Assembly (NCBI RefSeq): GCF_000092065.1
Contig: NC_009360.1
Span: 496,001 to 560,000, forward strand
Direction: 5' to 3'
DNA from: Ostreococcus lucimarinus CCE9901
Taxonomy: Eukaryota; Chlorophyta; Mamiellophyceae; Mamiellales; Bathycoccaceae
DNA length: 64,000 nt
Within the stretch, counting starts at the first letter, position 1. Every line of letters begins with the position of its first letter. Shown piece after piece: positions 29,653 through 37,872 of the stretch. Position numbers and translations under genes: made by a program. A model generated the notes under the pieces. That model did not search any database, had not been told where the DNA came from, and worked only from the letters and a program-made list of their open reading frames with translations.

Positions 29653-31857
29653 ATGCGCGTCGACGGCGCGGACGACCGCGCGCGAACGCCCGCGCGCGGG
29701 GCGCTGAGCACGAGCGCGGTCGCGCGCTTCGACGAGCTCGACGAGGACGACGTCGGCGATGTCGATTTTCAACACGACGACGACGAGGACGCGCGCGGCG
29801 ACGGCGCGCGCGACGACGACGGCGCGCGCGACGGCGTGGTCGGACGGTACAGAAAGATGCGCGCGCGGTTCGATTCGTTCAGCGGCGCGCTGAGCGACGC
29901 GCGAGGGGCGTTCGACGCGTTCGCGTTCACGGGCTGGAGCGAAGAGCAGAAGAAAATCGTCGTCAAGCTCGCGTTCCTGGCGACGTTCGCGGTGATGTTT
30001 TACGCGACGATGGCGGTGATATTCGCGCACGTGTGGATCGGGATGGCGAAGGCGATCGGGGTGCGAGTGCTGTGGGGGGTGGGGGTGTCGATCGGGCTGG
30101 CCATGGCGCCGCCGGTGTTTCCGAACGCGGCGGCGCACGCGTTGGCGCTGGTGCTGATGGCGGCGGAGGTGGCGCTGTTGAGCGTGAACGCGATACTGTT
30201 GGGATTGGTGCATTTAGCGATCGTGCTGAACAAGCACGTGCTGCCGTCGTGGTTTCATCGGGCGAAGGTGGCGCTGCGCGAGAGCGCGGGCGGCGTCGAC
30301 CATCGCGGGCGCGCGAACGCGCACTTCGTCGAGCATCGGCAAGAGACGTTGTCCGAGCTCGAGCGGGCGAAGGACTACCGAGAGTGGATCGCGGTGGCGA
30401 ATAAGCTCGACGCGTTTCCCGCGGACGTCGGTGAGGGTGGGTCGCGTTGGAAGGCGGATGAAAAATCGGACGTGTACGACAGGCAGCTCGTCAAGGTATA
30501 TTTGAACACGATGAGGACCGCGCGCGAGCGCGACGATCTCACGGCGCTCGGGTTGTGCTTGCGAACGGTGTTACACCGAAACTTTGCCGGGATCGATAGG
30601 TTGCTCCACCTGAGATTTTCTCGAGTCGGAACGAAGAAACTCGTGCAAGATTTCAACGACGAAATCGTCGCCGTCATCAAGCACATAGCCGAAACCGCAG
30701 ATGACGAGCAGGCGATGGAGATGCTTCAAGTGTTAAAAGAGTCGTACCGTTCGCTCGGACGCACGGCGCTGTGCTTATCTGGCGGCGGCGCACTGGCGAT
30801 GTATCATTTCGGAGTCTTGCGAACGTTGTTGCAAGAGGGACTGTGCCCGCAAGTCATCTCGGGTACGAGTGGTGGCTCGATCGTCGCCGCGTTTTTGAGC
30901 TGTCATTCGCCCGAAGATATCTTGCAAGCGATTCGCCCGGACGTGTCCACTCGTTACGGGCGCCGATGGTTCCCACGTCCGCTGAAAATGGCGCTACACT
31001 TTTTGAAGCACGGCGTTTTGATGGACGCCGAGGGGTTTTCGAAGACCACAAAGGCATACTTTGGCGACACGACGTTTGAGGAAGCGCTAGCGATATCCGG
31101 AAGAGCAGTCTCTATTCAAGTGTCCATTGGCTCACAAACCGGTTACGTTCTCAATCACCTGACTTCTCCCAACGTGCTCATTCGCACCGCGGTGTGCGCG
31201 TCGTGCGCGCTACCTGGTTTGATGCGCCCTGTGGAGATTCTCGCCAAAGACAAGCACGGAAATTTAGTGCCATTTCATCCACCCGATGTGAAGTCGTACG
31301 ATGGCACCATCACCCAAGACATCCCGTCAGCACGCATGACGGAGCTTTTCAACTGCAACAACTTCATCGTTTCGCAGGTGAACCCGCACCTAAACTTCGT
31401 GCTACACCTCGCCGAGGAATCACACGGGCGACGGCAGAAGACCGCGCGTAGTTATCAGCGTCGTAATGCGGTTCAGAAGCTGTTGCGTGTCGCCAACTTC
31501 TTGCTGCTGAACATCAAGTACTCTATTCAAAAACTTCTCGAAGTTGATTTGCTCGACATTCGGTTCGTTCGCACGCTGCAAGGAGTGTTGATGCAAGACT
31601 TCAGAGGCCACATCACCATTCTGCCATCGCTTCGTTGGACGGATTACTCCAGAATCTCCAGCAACCCAACTGAGAAGGATATGGATCGTTACATCTCGCG
31701 AGGCGAGCAATCCACTTGGCCGCATGTCGAGTCGATTCGCTACACGATGAAAATTGAAACCACGCTCGTCGACAGCATCCGCGCTTTGTCCAAGCGCGTC
31801 GACGCTACGGGCGAAAAGATCAAACGAACGAACTCACATGGGTTCTTAGAACATTAA
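29653..31857 (+). CDS. SDP1: SDP1-like patatin-domain triacylglycerol lipase
   Basis: 734 aa. An acidic N-terminus (about 20-60, Asp-rich) precedes hydrophobic segments near 100-190 and a DUF3336-type region (AKDYREWIAVANKLDAFPA). The patatin domain then follows: oxyanion loop SGGGALAMYHFG, nucleophile elbow GTSGGS with Ser406, and the dyad Asp in YDGTITQD (D550). This is the layout of plant SUGAR-DEPENDENT1 and yeast Tgl3/4/5 lipases that begin mobilising triacylglycerol from oil bodies. A short hairpin follows the stop codon. Confidence 0.92.
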   Translation: MRVDGADDRARTPARGALSTSAVARFDELDEDDVGDVDFQHDDDEDARGDGARDDDGARDGVVGRYRKMRARFDSFSGALSDARGAFDAFAFTGWSEEQKKIVVKLAFLATFAVMFYATMAVIFAHVWIGMAKAIGVRVLWGVGVSIGLAMAPPVFPNAAAHALALVLMAAEVALLSVNAILLGLVHLAIVLNKHVLPSWFHRAKVALRESAGGVDHRGRANAHFVEHRQETLSELERAKDYREWIAVANKLDAFPADVGEGGSRWKADEKSDVYDRQLVKVYLNTMRTARERDDLTALGLCLRTVLHRNFAGIDRLLHLRFSRVGTKKLVQDFNDEIVAVIKHIAETADDEQAMEMLQVLKESYRSLGRTALCLSGGGALAMYHFGVLRTLLQEGLCPQVISGTSGGSIVAAFLSCHSPEDILQAIRPDVSTRYGRRWFPRPLKMALHFLKHGVLMDAEGFSKTTKAYFGDTTFEEALAISGRAVSIQVSIGSQTGYVLNHLTSPNVLIRTAVCASCALPGLMRPVEILAKDKHGNLVPFHPPDVKSYDGTITQDIPSARMTELFNCNNFIVSQVNPHLNFVLHLAEESHGRRQKTARSYQRRNAVQKLLRVANFLLLNIKYSIQKLLEVDLLDIRFVRTLQGVLMQDFRGHITILPSLRWTDYSRISSNPTEKDMDRYISRGEQSTWPHVESIRYTMKIETTLVDSIRALSKRVDATGEKIKRTNSHGFLEH

Positions 31858-31865
31858 TTAAATTC

Positions 31866-31893
31866 GACGGCGGCGGCGTTACCGCCCGCCGTC
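31866..31893 (+). terminator. Stem-loop just after the lipase stop codon
   Basis: GACGGCGG at 31866-31873 pairs exactly with CCGCCGTC at 31886-31893, with a 12-nt loop, starting 8 bp after the stop codon. It might influence 3' end formation. In such GC-rich sequence an 8-bp stem may also be chance. Confidence 0.3.
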
Positions 31894-31971
31894 TCCGCTA
31901 GACCTGTACAAGTGTATTACGAAACGCAGCTGTTGTCCTTCACTCTCGGTCGGCCTCACTTACCCGCGCCG

Positions 31972-32601
31972 ATGACACGTCTACCCGCGGCGCAAATCAC
32001 CAAGTTCTGGTTCGGGTACGCGAGGCACGAGCTCAGGGCGCTCGCGCGACCGAACAAGGCGCAGATGGCGCTTTGGTTCGGCTCGAGAGAAGAGGACGAC
32101 ATCGTCATCCATCGAACTTTCGGTGCGCATTTGCGCGCCACGAGCGAGCTTTACGCGAGCCAACCCGCAGACGAGACGATCGCGCTCGAGTCGTTCGAGG
32201 ACGTGCTCGCAGATATCATCACGCTCGATCAGTTCTCGCGCGTGATTCATCGCAAAACCGCAAAGGCTTTCAGCAACGACGCCGCCGCCGCGTCTCTGGC
32301 GAGACGAGCGCTGAGCGACGACGCGTTCATGAAACAAGCGGCACCGCTGGAACGTATGTTCATAGAAATGCCGCTCATGCACAGTGAGGATGTCGCCGAC
32401 CACGAGTCGTTGTTGGCGATGCGAGGCATCGACGTGAGCGGGATCGATGTCGACGGTGCGCACGACGACTTCGCGGTGAAACACTACTGCGTCGTGCGAA
32501 AATTCGGAAGGTATCCGTACCGCAACAAAGTATTAGGACGCGTTAACACACCCGAGGAGCAGGTGTACCTAGATAGCAGGCCGAGCACGTACGGCCAATA
32601 G
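31972..32601 (+). CDS. DUF924 family protein
   Basis: 209 aa, the usual length of DUF924 proteins, which are common in bacteria and patchy in algae and fungi. The hallmarks are present in order: FWFG near the start, ALWFGSREEDD, the LDQFSRVIHR motif, PLMHSED, and the C-terminal FGRYPYRNKVLGRVNTPEE. The fold is helical and the function of the family is unknown. Many homologues act or are annotated without a known substrate, so I make no functional claim. The frame is open upstream to 31912, but the first ATG is at 31972. It is co-oriented with the lipase (114 bp) and ferredoxin genes. Confidence 0.9.
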   Translation: MTRLPAAQITKFWFGYARHELRALARPNKAQMALWFGSREEDDIVIHRTFGAHLRATSELYASQPADETIALESFEDVLADIITLDQFSRVIHRKTAKAFSNDAAAASLARRALSDDAFMKQAAPLERMFIEMPLMHSEDVADHESLLAMRGIDVSGIDVDGAHDDFAVKHYCVVRKFGRYPYRNKVLGRVNTPEEQVYLDSRPSTYGQ

Positions 32602-32638
32602 TAGTCATCGTCGATAGCCGTGTATTTGAGGACGCGCC

Positions 32639-32716
32639 GCTCCCCAGTTCACCGCGCGCGAGAGCGTTCACTCGTTCGCTCCCCAGTTCACCGCGCGCGA
32701 GAGCGTTCACTCGTTC
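32639..32716. repeat. Perfect 39-bp tandem duplication upstream of FdC1
   Basis: Two identical 39-bp units, 32639-32677 and 32678-32716, each starting GCTCCCCAGTTCACCGCGCG and ending CACTCGTTC. They lie 129 bp before the ferredoxin ATG and 37 bp after the DUF924 stop, so they fall in the promoter or 5' UTR. Exact identity suggests a recent duplication. Confidence 0.95.
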
Positions 32717-32844
32717 GCGCACACGAAGCGAGTTCAAAACACTCGCACTCGCGAGATCGCTCTCACTTTACGCGCCGTCCTCGTCGCTCCGTGAACGCGT
32801 CGAAACGCCGTCGTCCACGTCACAAGTTTATCCAAAAATTAAAC

Positions 32845-33282
32845 ATGCGAGCTTCCGTGACCGCGCGCTCGAGCGCGTTCGTCGGCGCCAGGGCTTTGGT
32901 TTCGAAGACGCGTGCGACGAAGTTCTCGCGCGCGGCGACGCGGGCGTCCAGAACGTTCCTGCGCGTCGATGCGGTGGCGGTCGAGATTCGCCACGAAGGC
33001 AAGACGTACAATCTGGAGGTGGCGGACGGGGACAACATCCTGGACGTCGCGCTCGACGCTGGGATCGATCTGCGGTACGATTGCAAGATGGGCGTGTGCA
33101 TGATGTGCCCGGCCAAGGTTGTCGCGGGGGCGATCGACCAGTCGGGGTCGATGCTGAGCGACGACGTCGAGGAGAAGGGCTACGCGCTCCTCTGCTGCGC
33201 CGTGCCGCAGGGCGAAGACGTGGTGATTCAGACCGTGAGCGAGGATGAGTTGCTCGAGGAGCAATTGTGCTCGAGCGATTAG
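32845..33282 (+). CDS. FDC1: FdC1-type plastid 2Fe-2S ferredoxin
   Basis: 145 aa. A typical Ser/Ala/Arg plastid transit peptide covers about 1-38. The ferredoxin fold follows, with cluster ligands C80, C85, C88 and C117 in YDCKMGVCMMC and YALLC. The stretch CPAKVVAGAIDQSGSMLSDD and the C-terminal extension EDELLEEQLCSSD match plant FdC1, a low-abundance ferredoxin with an extended tail, rather than leaf-type ferredoxin. It probably accepts electrons from photosystem I and serves particular partners. Extra cysteines at 118 and near the end (QLCSSD) are not cluster ligands. Confidence 0.92.
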   Translation: MRASVTARSSAFVGARALVSKTRATKFSRAATRASRTFLRVDAVAVEIRHEGKTYNLEVADGDNILDVALDAGIDLRYDCKMGVCMMCPAKVVAGAIDQSGSMLSDDVEEKGYALLCCAVPQGEDVVIQTVSEDELLEEQLCSSD

Positions 33283-33353
33283 GCGATGCGGATGTTAGCA
33301 AGATACACGATAATGTTACTTTACAGAGATACACATTCGTCGTACGATGCGTT

Positions 33354-34595
33354 TCACTTCTTTCCTCGCGACGCCACGCGCTTCGATCGCCGCGACGGCG
33401 TCACCGGATCCTTCGAGCGACCAGACCTTCGCGATGGCGTCGTCGGGTCAACTGCGGATTTCTCGTTGTTCACGACGACCGATTTACGTCGCGAACTTCG
33501 ACGCGACGGCGTCGTCGGCTCCGTGACATTCGTCCGCCGTTCAGGGATTTCGGTGACTGGCACGACGTCGAGCGACGCGCTTATCTCTTCAATTGTATCC
33601 GAAATCACCTTTCCCATCATGCGCGCAAACACGTCTATGTGGCTGACGATGTCATCTGTCAACGACACTGGCGCCGCCGCCGTTGCTGCGTCTTCATCGT
33701 TCAACATCGCGCTCGCGTCGAATCCGGGAGGCAACGACGGTTGCGACGTCACCTCTTCGTCGCACGCGGCGTCATCCGTCATCACTTGGTTTTCTTGAAC
33801 CAACATACTTTCAGTCGCCGTCGAATCTGCGAGTATAGACATCGGGACGCCGGGAACGACTCGGTCCATCTGCACTGGCGCCGGGGACCGCAACGGCGAT
33901 CGAAGTGCCTTTTTCGGCGTCGCCAACTTCTTCGCCGAACGAAGCAGCATCTCCGTTGCTTCGCGCGCCGCTTCCCTATCCAACGAAGATGTCGTCGCAC
34001 TCACCGTCGGTGACGGCGCGCTCTTTCGTACCACCGGACTCTCCGCGGCGCCTGCGTCGCTAAAATTCAGCCCACGACCGTGACTCTTGACCAATTCCTC
34101 CAGCCTCGATCGCCCCTTCGTGAGCGACGTCATCGCATTCTTCACCAACGTGCGCACGTGTTTCGACATCGGCGTCGTCGCTGCGAAGTCGGGCGTCGTT
34201 TTCGTCGGCGTCGTGTTCGTCGCCGCTTCGTCTCGCGGCGACGGCGGTGACGCCAGCGCGCTCGACGCGAACGTCCGGTGCGTCGTCGCTCGCAGCATGC
34301 GTGACGCCTGCTCCACGGGCGAAATGGGGGCGTTAGCGCGCGGTGACGCCGTCGTCGACGGGAAAAGCGCTCGTTTCGCGCGCGTCGGCGCGAGGCGCGA
34401 CGACCCATCTTCGTCGGACTTCGACATTTTCTTGGGCGTCGCCGAACGCCGCGGCGAGCGCACGAGCGCGCGTCGGTCGGCCGAGGACATGCGCGGGGAT
34501 ACGGTCGACGCGTGCGTCGTGCGCGCGGGGTCCATTGCGTTCGGGACGAGGACGGGGCGCGTTGGACTGCGGACGTGGCGGAATCGACGATTCAT
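33354..34595 (-). CDS. Orphan Ser/Pro-rich protein with C-terminal TPSRRS repeats
   Basis: 413 aa from this start (an in-frame ATG at 34649 would add 18 residues). No known domain is recognised. The protein is mostly disordered, basic and packed with SP/TP followed by K/R, the minimal CDK phosphorylation pattern: RSPTRP, RSPRRSATPKK and others. The C-terminus has three copies of PT/VTPSRRS followed by basic residues (about 360-410), ending KRVASRGKK. A short helical region near 305-350 (DDIVSHIDVFARMMGKVISD) is the only structured-looking part. The composition fits a cell-cycle-regulated chromatin or kinetochore protein; that is inference. Confidence 0.7.
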   Translation of the reverse strand: MNRRFRHVRSPTRPVLVPNAMDPARTTHASTVSPRMSSADRRALVRSPRRSATPKKMSKSDEDGSSRLAPTRAKRALFPSTTASPRANAPISPVEQASRMLRATTHRTFASSALASPPSPRDEAATNTTPTKTTPDFAATTPMSKHVRTLVKNAMTSLTKGRSRLEELVKSHGRGLNFSDAGAAESPVVRKSAPSPTVSATTSSLDREAAREATEMLLRSAKKLATPKKALRSPLRSPAPVQMDRVVPGVPMSILADSTATESMLVQENQVMTDDAACDEEVTSQPSLPPGFDASAMLNDEDAATAAAPVSLTDDIVSHIDVFARMMGKVISDTIEEISASLDVVPVTEIPERRTNVTEPTTPSRRSSRRKSVVVNNEKSAVDPTTPSRRSGRSKDPVTPSRRSKRVASRGKK

Positions 34596-34679
34596 CTTAC
34601 CCCTCTTGGGGACGCGCGAAGCGTGTGATTCGTTTGAATGCGAATACAACGCGCTAATGAGCTAATACGCGAGTGAATG

Positions 34680-36686
34680 CTAAACGTCGAACGCGTCGTC
34701 GGAGTCGTCGTCGAGCCACTCGGCGTCGTCGGCGTCGACGGCGCCGAGGAGGTCGGTAAGACCAGTGGCGTCTTCGAGCGTTTTGGGATCGTCGAAGACG
34801 GCGGTGAGAAATCCGTCGCGATCGTCGCGGTATTTCGCGACGACAGCGGTGGAGCACGCGGTGCATCGAGGGAAGCACGGGGCGTCAAATAGGGTTTGAG
34901 TAAACCCGGCGACGCTGCCACGAATTTGATGCGGGACGACGCCCAAGGGCGAGGAGTCGGCTTCGCGCTCCGCGCTCACGTCTTGTTCGCGAGTCGGAGG
35001 CGACGTCGTGACGCCATTTTCGGCGTGAAGTAAGGCCACCATGAGTTCGGCGGCGAGCGCACTTGCGATGGGAGCAAGACCTGGGCGTGTCACCGTGCAT
35101 TGCTGATCTAGCGTGCGGTCCTTTGTGCTATTCGCCGGAGCCATGACGTCGTTGCAGAAGTAGCATCCAAGCCGCGATGACGACGCATGGTCGACGCCGC
35201 ATCCGTGCCGCATAACGAGATAAGTGTTGAAACCGAGCGCGGTATTAATGCAAAGCTTCCCCTTATCGGCGCAAATCAACGTTGGAAGCCATCTCGATTC
35301 GCGTGTGTCCGTGAGCACGTACACGACGTCGTGCGCGTCGATCAACGCCTCGATATCGTCGACGTCTTTGAACACCGATGCTTTCAGTTTCTCGCTGACG
35401 CTGTGTCCGGGCATGGGAATACTCATCAGAACTCCTTTGGCAAACATGCCCGGGAAAATTTCTGTGAGCTTTTTCGCCGCCGCCGCAGCCTTGGGCGCGC
35501 CGCCGTCGAGACAGTCTTCGAACTCAAACAGCGACTGTCGAACTGGGTTAGAATACGAAACTCGCCCCGAGTCGACGAACGTGATGTGTTTGACACCCCA
35601 GCCCATGAGCGTGCGAGCGACTGCGCACCCTAGCGTTCCCGCGCCGATGAGCAAGCACTTAGTGGCTGCGAGTTTTTCTTGGTCCAGTTCCGGAAGCAAA
35701 CGCCATCGCATGAGTTTTAGATTCAGATCCACTGCCTGCGACGCGAGTTGATTTGGATCCATGCTCGCCCCGAGATCGACCGTGCGCGGGCCCATCTTTC
35801 CGCGTGCGTTACGCTCCCAGCCAACCACTTTCATCGTCTCCACATCGAACTTTGGAAAAGACATCGTAAACTTCACACATGCCTCGGCGGCGACCCGCCC
35901 TTTGCGCGCTCGTACGCATACCACGTCCAACGCGCTCGCACCCCAACGTGCTGACGCCAACACTGCCAAGTTGCGCAAAGTCCAGCCCGGATGCGTCATC
36001 GCGCAGCACGCATCCGCGAACGCGAGCCGCGGCTTCGCACCAGCTCGCGTCCTCGCCTCGTACTCCGTCAAAGCGTACGCCTCGCGGCCGTCCTCGCTCA
36101 CCAACCACGCAGACGCCCCCCCGCTCGCGATCCATCGCTCACACGTCGCCGCGATGTCGCCATCCACGCCCTCGTTCGTCATTCCCGTGACGGCTGACGA
36201 CATAATCTTAAACTCCGCGCTCGCGAGCGCCGGAAACGCGAACCAATACGTAAACGACCAACTCTTCAAACACGCGTACGCCACCACCGCGAACGCCCTC
36301 AATCGTTCGGGCTCGCGTTCGGCGTCGCCATTCATCACGCTCTCGAGCATCTCTCGTCCCATCGCGCGCATCGCACCGTCGCGATCGAACGTCGCCAACG
36401 CCTCGCGCGTGTTCGCGCACGTCAACCGCCCGCGCGTCGTCCACGTCCCTCGTCCTCCCGCCGCCTCCTCGCCCTCGCTCGTCGCGTCGTCGAACGCGAG
36501 CGCATCCAACGACACCGCGCTCGACACCTCGGCGTTCTGCGCGCAGCACACGCGCGCGCGGACGTCGATGGGCGTTTCATCCAGTTTCGCCTCGTGCAGC
36601 TTCACGCGCGCCGCCTCGCGCCAGAACCCCCCGTCCGGCGCGCTGCACGGCGGTTCGAACATCAGCGGCGTCGTCGCGTCCGCCAT
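34680..36686 (-). CDS. ATG7: Autophagy E1-like enzyme ATG7
   Basis: 668 aa. ATG7 activates ATG8 and ATG12. The N-terminal domain begins LMFEPPCSAPDGGFWREAAR. The E1-like domain holds the ATP site LLIGAGTLGCAVARTLMGWG and the conserved VDSGRVSYSNPVRQSLF. The catalytic cysteine is C530, in DQQCTVTRPG. The C-terminus carries the family's Cys pair region (PCFPRCTACS) and an acidic end (ADDAEWLDDDSDDAFDV) that should bind ATG8. The length is normal. The start at 36686 is 65 bp from the divergent HSP33 ATG. Confidence 0.95.
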   Translation of the reverse strand: MADATTPLMFEPPCSAPDGGFWREAARVKLHEAKLDETPIDVRARVCCAQNAEVSSAVSLDALAFDDATSEGEEAAGGRGTWTTRGRLTCANTREALATFDRDGAMRAMGREMLESVMNGDAEREPERLRAFAVVAYACLKSWSFTYWFAFPALASAEFKIMSSAVTGMTNEGVDGDIAATCERWIASGGASAWLVSEDGREAYALTEYEARTRAGAKPRLAFADACCAMTHPGWTLRNLAVLASARWGASALDVVCVRARKGRVAAEACVKFTMSFPKFDVETMKVVGWERNARGKMGPRTVDLGASMDPNQLASQAVDLNLKLMRWRLLPELDQEKLAATKCLLIGAGTLGCAVARTLMGWGVKHITFVDSGRVSYSNPVRQSLFEFEDCLDGGAPKAAAAAKKLTEIFPGMFAKGVLMSIPMPGHSVSEKLKASVFKDVDDIEALIDAHDVVYVLTDTRESRWLPTLICADKGKLCINTALGFNTYLVMRHGCGVDHASSSRLGCYFCNDVMAPANSTKDRTLDQQCTVTRPGLAPIASALAAELMVALLHAENGVTTSPPTREQDVSAEREADSSPLGVVPHQIRGSVAGFTQTLFDAPCFPRCTACSTAVVAKYRDDRDGFLTAVFDDPKTLEDATGLTDLLGAVDADDAEWLDDDSDDAFDV

Positions 36687-36751
36687 CGCGTCCGTCGCCG
36701 CGCGCGGTCGCCCCGCGTCCGCGCGCGCGCGTGTGCCGTCACTTCGCGACG

Positions 36752-37771
36752 ATGTTTCGTCTCGCGCGCGCGCTCTCATCGCGCGCCGCCGCGCCCGCGC
36801 GCGCGCATCGCGCCGGGTCCGTCAGGCGCGCCAAGGCGCGCGCGTCGGTCGTCGCGCGCGCCGCGGCGAGCGCGCCGGACGAGGTGTATCGCGTCATGAG
36901 CGCGAACCAAGAGGTCGCCGTCATCGCCGTCGTCGGCACGTCGCTCGTGCGCGACGCCGCGACGCGGCATCGCACGGCGCCCACGGCGACGGCGGCGCTT
37001 GGACGGTCGCTCATGTGCGCGCTCCTGCTCGGGACGTTCAAGGGAGAGGACGAGACGACGCAGCTGACGTTCAAGGGCGACGGGCCGCTCGGGCAAATCG
37101 TCGCCGTCGCGACGCACGACGGACGAGCGAAAGGGTTCTGTTCGAACCCGAACGCGGATCCGCCGCTGCGGAGCGATGGAAAATTGAACGTGGGGGCGGC
37201 GGTCGGGAGAGGGGTGCTCACGGTGAGCCGGGCGCATCCTTCGATGAAGACGCCGTTTAGCGGGTCGGTGGCTATTAGAACCGGGGAAATCGCGGAGGAC
37301 GTGGCGGGGTACCTGAGCGAGAGCGAACAGGTCGGGTCTGCCATCGCCGTGGGCGTCGCGATCGATCGCGAGTGCGAGGTGATCGCGGCGGGGGGGTTCA
37401 TGGTGCAAATTTTGCCGTTCGCGAGCGACGAGACGATTGAGATTTTGGAGCGAATCATACCGTCGCTGCCGTCGTCGACGGCGCTCGTGCAGGAGGGGTT
37501 GACGGCGGAACAGATCGCGCAGCGCGTGCTGGGCGAGCTCGGCGAGCAGAAGGATCTCATCACGAGGATGACGCCCGAGTACGGACCGTGCGAACCGACC
37601 GAGTTGCGCGGACGAATGTTGCGCGCGGTGGCTTCTCTGGGTAAGGAAGAGGTGGCTAAAATTTTAGCCGAAGACGGCCAAATCGAAATCACGTGCGAGT
37701 TTTGCAAGGTGACTAGCGTGCTGAAGGAAGCAGATTTAGCCAAGGCCCAGGGCGAGGTGGACGCAAGGTGA
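36752..37771 (+). CDS. HSP33: Plastid HSP33 redox chaperone, one zinc cysteine missing
   Basis: 339 aa. The first 40 residues (Ala/Arg/Ser-rich) look like a transit peptide. The Hsp33 core follows: VMSANQEVAVIAVVGTSLV, LLLGTFKGEDETTQLTFKGD, and GGFMVQILPFA before the linker. In bacterial Hsp33 a CxC and a CxxC motif bind zinc and form the redox switch. Here the second motif is intact (C315-E-F-C318), but the first reads G-P-C280-E-P, leaving three of four ligands. The rest of the switch region (LRAVASLGKEEVAKILAEDG) is normal. The protein is probably plastidial, and its redox control may differ from the bacterial scheme. Confidence 0.93.
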   Translation: MFRLARALSSRAAAPARAHRAGSVRRAKARASVVARAAASAPDEVYRVMSANQEVAVIAVVGTSLVRDAATRHRTAPTATAALGRSLMCALLLGTFKGEDETTQLTFKGDGPLGQIVAVATHDGRAKGFCSNPNADPPLRSDGKLNVGAAVGRGVLTVSRAHPSMKTPFSGSVAIRTGEIAEDVAGYLSESEQVGSAIAVGVAIDRECEVIAAGGFMVQILPFASDETIEILERIIPSLPSSTALVQEGLTAEQIAQRVLGELGEQKDLITRMTPEYGPCEPTELRGRMLRAVASLGKEEVAKILAEDGQIEITCEFCKVTSVLKEADLAKAQGEVDAR

Positions 37772-37872
37772 CGGGAAAGCGATCTGGCTTCATTGGATTT
37801 TTAATGAACAATAACAATTTATTTTTGCGACATTACTTTACAAAGTGGCAGAGCGCCACACTAAATCACCCT

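Noticed and set aside
28843-30213. 456-codon minus-strand frame across the HCF106/SDP1 region
   Set aside because: Its His/Arg-rich product is the shadow of SDP1 and HCF106 codons in another frame, and those two genes fully explain the region.
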